From an uncultured Eubacteriales bacterium (GTDB lineage Bacteria; Bacillota; Clostridia; Oscillospirales; Oscillospiraceae): a stretch of DNA of 11,199 bases. Of this stretch, positions 1 to 5,981 are shown piece by piece. The DNA lies in NCBI GenBank assembly GCA_900321335.1, contig ONVR01000269.1, positions 1-11,199 of the forward strand. The letters are read 5' to 3'. The notes below the pieces were generated by a model. It ran no database searches and was not told the origin of the DNA. It saw only the letters and a program-made list of their open reading frames with translations. The position numbers and the translations under genes are program-made. The first letter of the stretch is position 1, and every line of letters begins with the position of its first letter.

Positions 1-811
1 CGTACAGGACGTTTTTGGAAAGCCCAGTCTCCTCGGAGATCCGGCGGCACGCCTCTTTCAGGGACACGCCGTCTGCCCGCAGAGCCTTGATCCGTAAGAG
101 AGCCTCTGCCTCGCTCACGGCCGGGGCGGTCTGCTCCGGCGCGCCTTCGATCACCAGCACGAACTCCCCTTTGGGAGGCGTCTGATCGTAATAGGAAACG
201 GCCTCCGCCAGAGTCATGCGCAGGACCTCCTCGTGGAGCTTGGTCAGCTCCCGGCACAGGGCGATCCGGCGCTCCGGCCCGAAATACGTCTGCATATCCC
301 GCAATGTGGGGATCAGCTTGTGGGGAGCCTCGTAAAAGATCATGGTGCGCTTTTCCGTTTTCAGGCTCTCCAGATGCTCGAACCGGCTGCGCTTGGCAGT
401 GGAGAGAAACCCCTCAAAGGTGAAGCGGCCTGTGGGCAGGCCGGACAGGGCCAGAGCTGTCACGCAGGCGCTGGGGCCGGGGACGGCCACCACCTCCACG
501 CCGTTTTCCGCGCACAGTTTCACCAGATCCTCTCCGGGATCGCTGATGGCGGGCATCCCCGCGTCGGTGACCAGGGCGCAGCTCTCTCCGGCCAGCAGAC
601 GCTGGAGGATCTGCTGGCCGCTTTTGGCCCGGTTGTGCTCAAAATAGCTCACCAGAGGCTTTTTGATACATAGGTGATTGAGGATCTTCAGGGTCACCCG
701 GGTGTCCTCCGCCGCGATAAAGTCCACCTCCGCCAGCACCTGTTGGGCTCTTGGGGACAGATCGCCCAGGTTGCCGATAGGGGTGCCCACAAGATGCAGT
801 TTTCCGCTCAT
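1..811 (-). CDS. rsmI: 16S rRNA (cytidine-1402-2'-O)-methyltransferase RsmI, 3' end cut by window edge
   Basis: RsmI uses S-adenosylmethionine to methylate the 2'-hydroxyl of C1402 in the decoding centre of 16S rRNA. About 270 codons are visible; the family is usually 280-290 residues, so only the last 10-20 residues are lost past base 1. Reading the minus strand from 811 shows the tetrapyrrole-methylase-fold signature: VGTPIGNLGDLS at residues 8-19, AAEDTR at 33-38, SYFEHN at 55-60, VTDAGMPAISDPG at 81-93, VPGPSA at 110-115 and FYEAPHK at 159-165. The ATG at 811-809 is preceded by AGGAGG (complement of 820-825) at 8-base spacing, inside the end of the upstream gene. Start and the upstream stop overlap as ATGA, suggesting translational coupling. 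The pairing matches the yabB...yabC(rsmI) order known from Bacillus, without the small yazA-like gene between. Confidence 0.95.
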   Translation of the reverse strand, partial: MSGKLHLVGTPIGNLGDLSPRAQQVLAEVDFIAAEDTRVTLKILNHLCIKKPLVSYFEHNRAKSGQQILQRLLAGESCALVTDAGMPAISDPGEDLVKLCAENGVEVVAVPGPSACVTALALSGLPTGRFTFEGFLSTAKRSRFEHLESLKTEKRTMIFYEAPHKLIPTLRDMQTYFGPERRIALCRELTKLHEEVLRMTLAEAVSYYDQTPPKGEFVLVIEGAPEQTAPAVSEAEALLRIKALRADGVSLKEACRRISEETGLSKNVLY

Positions 812-1530
812 GTGTCTTGCCTCCTGTGATAGATGCGCCGGATCTCCCGGCTCTCGCCGCCGTTTTCGTCGGTGAGCAGCAGAGGCGCCTGGATTTTCAG
901 GGACGGCCTGCCGCCCCGGCGCCCCTCGATGAGAATGAGACTGGGAGGGCTCCCGGCGGTGTGCTGTACCAGACGCAGCCGCTTGGGCTCCAGTCCGGCC
1001 TCGTGCATGGCGCAGATGACCTCACCCAGCCGCTCCGGCTTGTGGACCATGGCAAAACGCCCCCCGTACCGGGTCAGATAGGCGCCCGCCGCGCATACGT
1101 CCCGGAGGGTACAGCTGCGCTCGTCCCGGGCCGTTGCCGTATCGCCGTCCGCGGCGCTTTTACCGCTGCCGGCGGGGTAGTAGGGGGGATTGGTGACCAC
1201 CAGATCGTAATCGCCGGCCTTCAGCAGTTCCCGGTGCCGGCGCAGATCCCCCTGTATAAAGCGGACCCGATCCGTCAGACCGCACAGGGCGGCGTTTTCC
1301 TTCGCGGTCTGTGCCGCCTGGGGCAGAAGTTCAATGCCGTCCACGGTGATCTCCGGGTGCTGCCAGGCCAGCAGAATAGAGATGATCCCGGAGCCCGCGC
1401 CCAGATCGCAAACACGCCGGACGCCGCCCATCTCCGGAAAATCGGACAGCAGCACCGCGTCCGTGCCGATCTGAAAGGCACCGTCGCTGTACAGCCTTGG
1501 CCCGCCGGGCCACATCTCGTTTATTTTCAT
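808..1530 (-). CDS. trmN6: tRNA1(Val) (adenine-37-N6)-methyltransferase family protein (TrmN6/YabB-like)
   Basis: A 240-residue class I SAM-dependent methyltransferase. The glycine-rich SAM-binding motif I, DLGAGSGIISILLA, is at residues 42-55, followed by an acidic end of strand 2 (GIEL, 65-68), GD at 94-95, and the amino-methyltransferase signature NPPYY at 114-118, which is typical of enzymes acting on an exocyclic adenine nitrogen. The N-terminal part (LYSDGAFQIGTDAVLL, 13-28) matches the YfiC/YabB family, which modifies A37 of tRNA1(Val). Family and fold are clear; the exact substrate is inferred from the family and from the neighbour rsmI. The ATG at 1530 has GAGG about 6 bases upstream. 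Its stop overlaps the rsmI start by 4 bases. No promoter was identified directly upstream; it lies just after the ferredoxin terminator, so readthrough or a weak unseen promoter must feed it. Confidence 0.85.
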   Translation of the reverse strand: MKINEMWPGGPRLYSDGAFQIGTDAVLLSDFPEMGGVRRVCDLGAGSGIISILLAWQHPEITVDGIELLPQAAQTAKENAALCGLTDRVRFIQGDLRRHRELLKAGDYDLVVTNPPYYPAGSGKSAADGDTATARDERSCTLRDVCAAGAYLTRYGGRFAMVHKPERLGEVICAMHEAGLEPKRLRLVQHTAGSPPSLILIEGRRGGRPSLKIQAPLLLTDENGGESREIRRIYHRRQDT

Positions 1531-1547
1531 AGGGAAACCTCACGGGT

Positions 1548-1594
1548 AAAAATAGGGCCGCCTGCCGGAGAAACCCGGAGGGCGGCCTTATTTT
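1548..1594 (-). terminator. Intrinsic terminator after the ferredoxin gene
   Basis: GGCCGCC (1556-1562) pairs with GGCGGCC (1581-1587). An inner CCGG/CCGG stem lies at 1565-1568 and 1575-1578. On the minus strand the hairpin is followed by TATTTTT (complement of 1548-1554). It starts about 15 bases past the ferredoxin stop. The plus-strand side also ends in TTATTTT, so it may work both ways. Confidence 0.85.
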
Positions 1595-1606
1595 GTTGTT
1601 TGTAGA

Positions 1607-1777
1607 TTACTCCTCTACGATCGCGTCCATGGGGCACTCGCCGGCGCAGGAACCGCAGGAAACGCAGACGCCCTCGTTGATCTCGTACTTGCCGTCAACC
1701 TCAGCAATGGCGTCCATGGGACATGCCCCTGCACAGGTACCGCAGGCAACGCAAGCGTCAGTAATTTTGTATGCCAT
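1607..1777 (-). CDS. 2[4Fe-4S] clostridial-type ferredoxin
   Basis: A 56-residue electron carrier built of two near-identical halves. Each half carries CxxCxxCxxxCP: cysteines 9, 12, 15, 19 and cysteines 38, 41, 44, 48, the ligands for two [4Fe-4S] clusters. The repeated CPMDAI after each set shows the ancient internal duplication. Such ferredoxins serve pyruvate:ferredoxin oxidoreductase, hydrogenase and Rnf-type complexes in anaerobic clostridia; no partner is encoded nearby. The chosen ATG at 1777-1775 gives the typical MAYKIT start and has GGAGG about 9 bases upstream; an in-frame alternative is not available at the nearby ATG at 1784, which is out of frame. It is monocistronic by its own promoter and terminator. 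Confidence 0.95.
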   Translation of the reverse strand: MAYKITDACVACGTCAGACPMDAIAEVDGKYEINEGVCVSCGSCAGECPMDAIVEE

Positions 1778-1833
1778 GTTTCATTACCTCCATATGTGTT
1801 TTCCATGTGCTGTGTTATATCTTACACAAGGGT

Positions 1834-1861
1834 ATTGTAACATGAATAGCGAAAAAAGCAA
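1834..1861 (-). promoter_or_regulatory. Sigma-A-type promoter of the ferredoxin gene
   Basis: On the minus strand -35 TTGCTT (complement of 1856-1861), 16-base spacer, -10 TACAAT (complement of 1834-1839). It lies about 57 bases upstream of the ferredoxin start. Two overlapping inverted repeats cover the -35: CGAAAAA/TTTTTCG (1850-1856 and 1867-1873) and AAAAAAGCA/TGCTTTTTT (1852-1860 and 1874-1882), which could be an operator. Confidence 0.7.
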
Positions 1862-1902
1862 TAGTGTTTTTCGTGCTTTTTTACGGATTTTATAAAAATA
1901 AT

Positions 1903-1914
1903 TTGCATATGCAA
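1903..1914. repeat. 12-bp perfect palindrome in the divergent control region
   Basis: TTGCATATGCAA is perfectly self-complementary and sits about 42 bases upstream of the ferredoxin -35 and about 200 bases from the ctsR promoter. Its size and symmetry fit a dimeric repressor site. No regulator can be named from the sequence. Confidence 0.45.
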
Positions 1915-2010
1915 GTGTTAACTTTGGCTAATATTCTCACGTATGGTCGTATATGACGGTTCTGTTTGTGCAAAATAACAGGGGAGAGGCAGACCGGAGC
2001 TGGAATTCTG

Positions 2011-2045
2011 AAAAATCGAGAAAAAATGCGAAATCGTTAGAAAAT
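2011..2045. other. Phased A-tracts, probable intrinsically curved DNA
   Basis: A-runs begin at 2011 (A5), 2021 (A6), 2031 (A3) and 2041 (A4), exactly 10 bases apart, and looser A-runs continue at about 2062, 2070, 2084, 2092 and 2102 into the ctsR promoter. A-tracts in helical register bend DNA and can act as upstream activating sequences. Together with flanking features this accounts for the gene-free stretch 1778-2233; no credible gene was seen there. Confidence 0.5.
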
Positions 2046-2087
2046 CGAAGATAGCGGGAGATAAATGGGAAAGATCCGGCCACAAAA

Positions 2088-2110
2088 GGTCAAAGATAGT
2101 CAAAATCAAA
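2088..2110 (+). promoter_or_regulatory. CtsR operator 1, overlapping the upstream edge of the -35
   Basis: GGTCAAA-GAT-AGTCAAA (2088-2104) is a perfect match to the CtsR heptad tandem repeat (RGTCAAA-NAN-RGTCAAA). A third, degenerate half-site ATCAAA follows directly at 2105-2110 and ends one base before the -35. Confidence 0.93.
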
Positions 2111-2111
2111 T

Positions 2112-2140
2112 TTGATTATTCCATCCCCTGGAAGTATTAT
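2112..2140 (+). promoter_or_regulatory. Sigma-A-type promoter of the ctsR operon
   Basis: -35 TTGATT (2112-2117), 17-base spacer, -10 TATTAT (2135-2140). Expected transcription start is near 2147-2149. It is bracketed by two CtsR operators, so repressor bound there would block polymerase. Confidence 0.85.
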
Positions 2141-2150
2141 ATAGTCACAA

Positions 2151-2173
2151 GGTCAAAGAAAGTCAAAGTCAAA
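2151..2173 (+). promoter_or_regulatory. CtsR operator 2, at the transcription start
   Basis: GGTCAAA-GAA-AGTCAAA (2151-2167) is a second perfect CtsR box, followed by another half-site AGTCAAA at 2167-2173. It begins exactly 63 bases (six helical turns) after operator 1 and differs from it at only 2 of 23 positions. Confidence 0.93.
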
Positions 2174-2177
2174 TGAA

Positions 2178-2203
2178 GGAGCGCGTCTCCGGAACGCGGC
2201 TCC
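2178..2203 (+). other. Hairpin in the ctsR 5' untranslated region
   Basis: GGAGCGCGT (2178-2186) pairs with ACGCG-g-CTCC (2194-2203) with one bulged G and a seven-base loop CTCCGGA. It has no U-tract, so it is not a terminator. It ends about 17 bases before the ctsR ribosome binding site. It may stabilise the 5' end or tune translation; no function is shown. Confidence 0.4.
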
Positions 2204-2233
2204 GGATCAGAGAACAGATAAGAGGTGCAGAAA

Positions 2234-2689
2234 ATGGCAAGCGGTATCAGCGACCTGATTGCGGGCTTCATCAACGAAATGCTCAAACAGGAGGACGGAA
2301 CGGCGGAGCTGCAGCGCTCCGAGCTGGCCAGTCGATTTAATTGTGTGCCAAGCCAGATCAACTACGTAATCTCGACAAGGTTTTCACCGGAAAGAGGGTA
2401 TATTGTTGAGAGCAGGCGAGGGGGCGGAGGCTATATCCGCATCACCCGGGTCCGGGTGGATCCCCAGCGGCTTGTGATGCATACGGTAAACAGCGTGGGA
2501 GAGGCCATCGATCCGGCTACCTGCGCGGCACTGACCAAGAATCTGCTGGACAGCGGCACCATTGACCCGCGGTCTGCCAGATTGATCCTGGCGGCCACGG
2601 GAAACAACGCCCTGCGGCCTGTTGCGCAGCAGTACAGAGACGTGGTACGGGCCAGTATCTTCAAACAGATGCTGCTCAGCGCTATCTGA
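2234..2689 (+). CDS. ctsR: CtsR, transcriptional repressor of class III heat-shock genes
   Basis: CtsR is a dimeric winged-helix repressor that binds tandem heptads and silences clp genes until heat or protein stress inactivates it. This 151-residue protein has the family core: helix-turn-helix around residues 25-50 (SRFNCVPSQINYVISTRF at 33-50), then ERGYIVES (53-60) and the glycine-rich wing RRGGGGYIRI at 61-70, which in the Geobacillus protein acts as the thermosensor and carries the arginine phosphorylated by McsB (Arg62 retained here). The C-terminal four-helix region (about 90-151) is shorter on identity but the right length. The ATG at 2234 is preferred over GTG at 2225 because AGAGGT (2221-2226) sits 7 bases upstream of the ATG, while the GTG lies inside that site. 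First gene of ctsR-mcsA-clpC; autoregulated through the two operators upstream. Confidence 0.96.
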   Translation: MASGISDLIAGFINEMLKQEDGTAELQRSELASRFNCVPSQINYVISTRFSPERGYIVESRRGGGGYIRITRVRVDPQRLVMHTVNSVGEAIDPATCAALTKNLLDSGTIDPRSARLILAATGNNALRPVAQQYRDVVRASIFKQMLLSAI

Positions 2690-2730
2690 CAAAACGATCA
2701 CGGTAATTTCTGAAAGGAGAATGAACAGTT

Positions 2731-3216
2731 ATGAAATGCACGAATTGCGGTAAAAACGAAGTTAACTTTTACTATGAGTCCAATGTAAACGGAAAGATCA
2801 CCAGACAGCAGCTCTGCTCCGAGTGTGCCCAGAAGCTGGGCTTCGGCACGGAGGATTTCTTCAAGGAGAGCCGGGAGATGTTCAACCATATGCTGGGCGG
2901 CTTCTCGGATTTCTTCGGCACCAGACGCAGAGCGTTCCCCTTCGGCGGCTTCGGCCTGCCAACCATGCTTCTGCCGGAGTTGTTCCTGCCCGGAACGGAG
3001 GTGCGGGAGCACGAGGATGGCTGCACCTGCGGCGACTGTGAGACGCATCAGGACGTCAAAGAGGCGGATAACACCGCCGACGGCGAGATGAACGCCCGCC
3101 GGCAGATCAACGTCCTGCGGGCCGAGATGCAGAACGCCATCCACGCGGAGGAATTTGAAAAAGCCGCGGAGCTGCGGGATCAGATCCGCGCTCTGGAAAA
3201 GGGCGAGAACAAGTAA
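2731..3216 (+). CDS. mcsA: McsA, zinc-finger/UVR-domain modulator of CtsR and Clp
   Basis: McsA is a cytosolic zinc protein that in Bacillus activates the arginine kinase McsB and takes part in CtsR control. This 161-residue protein opens with MKCTNC, giving CxxC at residues 3/6 and a second CxxC at 29/32 (CSEC), a complete first zinc site. The second zinc module is reduced: only C98, C100 and C103 (DGCTCGDC) remain, with no distal CxxC partner as in the 185-residue Bacillus protein. Residues 55-90 are rich in Phe, Gly and Leu. The C-terminus (about 125-157) is a UVR motif with EEFEKAAELRDQI. AAGGAG at 2714-2719 lies 11 bases before the ATG. It starts 41 bases after ctsR and shares its operon. 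Identity is firm; whether it still works with a kinase is open, because mcsB is absent here. Confidence 0.92.
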   Translation: MKCTNCGKNEVNFYYESNVNGKITRQQLCSECAQKLGFGTEDFFKESREMFNHMLGGFSDFFGTRRRAFPFGGFGLPTMLLPELFLPGTEVREHEDGCTCGDCETHQDVKEADNTADGEMNARRQINVLRAEMQNAIHAEEFEKAAELRDQIRALEKGENK

Positions 3217-3224
3217 AAACGGCT

Positions 3225-3253
3225 GGCGGGAAGCGGCGATGCCGCTTCCCGTC
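3225..3253 (+). other. Strong intercistronic hairpin between mcsA and clpC
   Basis: CGGGAAGCGGC (3227-3237) pairs perfectly with GCCGCTTCCCG (3241-3251) around a GAT loop, and the stem can extend by a G-U and a G-C pair. It lacks a U-tract and is followed 7-8 bases later by the clpC ribosome binding site. It is more likely an RNA processing, stability or attenuation element than a terminator, and it lies where mcsB is normally found. Confidence 0.7.
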
Positions 3254-3274
3254 CTGTAAAAGGAGGGAAACATC

Positions 3275-5740
3275 ATGCGATTCGAGGACAGACTTACCCA
3301 GAGCGCGAAAACAGCCATTGAGCTCTCCCAGCAGTTTGCCGCGGAGTTCGGCCACAACTACGTGGGCAGTGAGCATCTGCTGCTGGGCTTAATCAAAGAG
3401 GGGACCGGCGTCGCGGCCAAGGTGCTGCGGGACAACGGCATCGACGAGCAGATGGTCCGGGAGCTCATTGAGCGGCGCTCCGGCATGGGCCAGGGCGGTG
3501 AGATCCCGCCCCAGGGGCTGACGCCCCGGGCAAAGCGCGCCATAGAGATCGCGGCGGCGGAGTCCACCCAGATGGGTCACAACTATATCGGCTCTGAGCA
3601 TCTGCTCATGGGCCTTGTGCGGGAATACAACTGCGCGGCGGCGGAGATCCTCCGGCTCACCGGCGCGGACCTGAACAAAATCTATACGGATATCATCAAC
3701 ATCTTCAAGTCGGAAGATCATAAGCAGAGAAAGGCGGCAACTGTGGGAAAAAGCGGAAAGAAAAACGAGACCAAGACCCTGGACGAGTTCAGCCGCGACC
3801 TGACGGAAGCGGCCCGGCTGGGCAAGCTGGACCCCGTCATCGGCAGGGATAAGGAAATTGAGCGGGTCATGCAGATCCTGTCCCGCCGGTCCAAGAACAA
3901 TCCGGTGCTCATCGGCGAGCCCGGCGTGGGCAAGACGGCCATTGCCGAGGGCCTTGCCCAGAAGGTGGTCTCCGGCGACATCCCGGAGAATCTGAAGGAC
4001 AAGCGCATCGTGTCCCTGGACCTGACGGGCATGGTGGCCGGCACCAAATACCGGGGCGATTTCGAGGAGCGGATCAAAAACGCCATCGAAGAGGCCAAAA
4101 ACGACGGCAGCATCATCCTGTTTATCGACGAGCTGCATACCATCATCGGCGCCGGCGCCGCCGAGGGCGCCATCGACGCGGCCAATATCATAAAGCCCAT
4201 GCTGGGCCGGGCCGAGATCCAGATCATTGGCGCCACCACCATCAACGAATACAGAAAATATATCGAGAAGGACGCGGCACTGGAGCGCCGGTTCCAGCCG
4301 GTGACGGTCAACGAGCCAAGCCAGGAGGATACCGTCGCCATTTTGAAGGGTCTGCGGGACAAGTATGAGGCCCACCACGACCTGAAGATCACCGATGAGG
4401 CCCTGGAGGCCGCGGTGACCATGTCCGCCCGGTACATCAATGACCGGTATCTGCCGGACAAGGCCATTGACCTGATGGACGAGGCAGCCTCCCGGGTGCG
4501 CATGGAGCGGCACCGGATGCCCGACGACGTGCGGGAGCTGGAGATGAAGAAGGCCGCCCTGACCAACGAAAAGGAGGCCGCCATCGAGCGGCAGGACTTT
4601 GAGGCTGCCGCCAAGCTCCGGGATCAGGAGCGGGAGGCAAACGAGATTCTGGAAAACGCCAAGCGCTGCTGGAATATGGCGGGCCGGGGCGAAAACGTGC
4701 AGGTGGAGCCGGAGGACATCGCCAAGGTGGTGTCCGGCTGGACGGGGATCCCGGTGACCAGTATTACCCAGGACGAAAGCGAGCGCCTGCTGAAGATGGA
4801 GGAGATCCTCCACAAGCGGGTCATCGGCCAGGACGAGGCCGTTACGGCGGTTGCCAAGGCCATTCGCCGGGGACGTGTGGGCCTGAAGGACCCCAAGCGT
4901 CCGATTGGTTCGTTCCTGTTCATGGGTCCCACGGGCGTGGGCAAGACGGAGCTGTGCAAGGCCCTTGCCGAGGCCATGTTCGGCGATGAAAACGCCATGA
5001 TCCGGGTGGATATGTCCGAGTACATGGAAAAGCACACCGTCTCCAAGCTCATCGGCTCGCCTCCGGGATACGTGGGCTTTGACGAGGGCGGTCAGCTCAC
5101 GGAGAAGATCCGCAGAAAACCTTATTCCGTGGTGCTCTTTGACGAGATCGAGAAGGCACACGAGGACGTGTTCAACATCATGCTTCAGATCCTGGACGAC
5201 GGCATTCTCACCGACTCCCAGGGCCGCCGGGTGGATTTCAAAAATACGGTCATCGTCATGACCTCCAACGTGGGCGCCCGGAATCTGACGGAAAAGCAGA
5301 CGAAGCTGGGCTTCCGCAGCGAGGAAAAGGGCGACGAGGTCAAGGCTCTGGAAGAGATCAAGCAGGCCGTTATGGGCGATCTGCGCAGGACCTTCAAGCC
5401 GGAGTTCCTCAACCGGATCGACGATATTATCGTCTTCCGGCAGCTGACCCGGGAGGACATCAAGAAGATCAGCGCCAACATGCTCAGGACCGTTGCCAAA
5501 CGCATGGCCGACATGGGCATCACCCTTACGGCGGAGGACGCCGCGGTGGAACTGCTGGCCGACAAGGGCTTTGATCCTGTGTACGGCGCCCGGCCTCTGC
5601 GCCGCGCCATTCAGAACATGGTGGAGGACGAGGCCGCAGAGAAGATGCTCAGCGGTGAGATCCGGGAGGGCGACAGCGTCACGGCCAAAGCCGTGGACGG
5701 CAAGATCCTCCTGGAAACGACCCGGAAAACAGACGATTAA
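3275..5740 (+). CDS. clpC: ClpC, AAA+ unfoldase of the ClpCP protease
   Basis: ClpC is a hexameric ATPase that unfolds damaged or tagged proteins and feeds them to ClpP. This 821-residue protein has the full family order: two N-terminal repeats (GSEH at 31-34 and 106-109), first AAA+ module with Walker A GEPGVGKT (214-221) and Walker B ILFIDE (281-286), a middle UVR-type coiled coil (about 425-460, DFEAAAKLRD at 441-450), second AAA+ module with Walker A GPTGVGKT (551-558), Walker B VVLFDE (619-624), and the D2 small domain (GARPLRRAIQ, 771-780). The LGF tripeptide at 678-680 matches the ClpP-docking loop, so it should partner ClpP. Thr8, Glu33, Thr83 and Glu108 correspond to phosphoarginine-binding residues described in Bacillus ClpC. 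AGGAGG at 3261-3266 is 8 bases before the ATG. Last gene of the CtsR operon. Confidence 0.97.
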   Translation: MRFEDRLTQSAKTAIELSQQFAAEFGHNYVGSEHLLLGLIKEGTGVAAKVLRDNGIDEQMVRELIERRSGMGQGGEIPPQGLTPRAKRAIEIAAAESTQMGHNYIGSEHLLMGLVREYNCAAAEILRLTGADLNKIYTDIINIFKSEDHKQRKAATVGKSGKKNETKTLDEFSRDLTEAARLGKLDPVIGRDKEIERVMQILSRRSKNNPVLIGEPGVGKTAIAEGLAQKVVSGDIPENLKDKRIVSLDLTGMVAGTKYRGDFEERIKNAIEEAKNDGSIILFIDELHTIIGAGAAEGAIDAANIIKPMLGRAEIQIIGATTINEYRKYIEKDAALERRFQPVTVNEPSQEDTVAILKGLRDKYEAHHDLKITDEALEAAVTMSARYINDRYLPDKAIDLMDEAASRVRMERHRMPDDVRELEMKKAALTNEKEAAIERQDFEAAAKLRDQEREANEILENAKRCWNMAGRGENVQVEPEDIAKVVSGWTGIPVTSITQDESERLLKMEEILHKRVIGQDEAVTAVAKAIRRGRVGLKDPKRPIGSFLFMGPTGVGKTELCKALAEAMFGDENAMIRVDMSEYMEKHTVSKLIGSPPGYVGFDEGGQLTEKIRRKPYSVVLFDEIEKAHEDVFNIMLQILDDGILTDSQGRRVDFKNTVIVMTSNVGARNLTEKQTKLGFRSEEKGDEVKALEEIKQAVMGDLRRTFKPEFLNRIDDIIVFRQLTREDIKKISANMLRTVAKRMADMGITLTAEDAAVELLADKGFDPVYGARPLRRAIQNMVEDEAAEKMLSGEIREGDSVTAKAVDGKILLETTRKTDD

Positions 5741-5767
5741 GCCGAATCATAATCCCCCTATACGACG

Positions 5768-5804
5768 CAGGAGCCCGGACGGCAAATTGCCGCACGGGCT
5801 CCTG
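5768..5804 (+). terminator. Long hairpin after clpC, probable operon end
   Basis: CAGGAGCCCG (5768-5777) pairs with CGGGCTCCTG (5795-5804), and an inner CGGCA/TGCCG stem (5780-5784, 5788-5792) closes the loop. It begins 27 bases after the clpC stop. No U-run follows (TGCTGCCCGTT), so release may be weak, need a factor, or the hairpin may protect the 3' end. Confidence 0.6.
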
Positions 5805-5832
5805 TGCTGCCCGTTACGGAAAGCGCCCGGGT

Positions 5833-5861
5833 TTGCCTTACCGGAGGCGCTGTGTTACAAT
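5833..5861 (+). promoter_or_regulatory. Sigma-A-type promoter of the two-component operon
   Basis: -35 TTGCCT (5833-5838), 17-base spacer, -10 TACAAT (5856-5861). Expected start is near 5868, giving a leader of about 114 bases before the response regulator. The rest of the leader contains no clear operator or gene. Confidence 0.75.
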
Positions 5862-5981
5862 GGACCTGCATGAAGCGGAACCCTGCGCCGGTATTCTGCG
5901 TCTGAATAGACAGAGTATGCAGTTTTGATGCCGAAATGACGTAAAATGATGGAGAAAGCGCGAAAAGGAGAGGGATGCGGC

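Noticed and set aside
1918..2109. 63-codon minus-strand frame in the AT-rich divergent region
   Set aside because: Overlaps the CtsR operator and A-tracts, has no ribosome binding site, and its product is low-complexity Phe/Ser/Leu.
1778..2233. CIRCE (HrcA) element as a second heat-shock control
   Set aside because: No TTAGCACTC-N9-GAGTGCTAA-like inverted repeat was found; control appears to be by CtsR only.
3389..5161. 590-codon open frame on the minus strand across clpC
   Set aside because: Antisense shadow of a highly conserved gene; no recognisable motif in its translation.
5860..5928. 22-codon ORF in the leader of the two-component operon
   Set aside because: Its ATG overlaps the -10 hexamer, so it would not be in the transcript.
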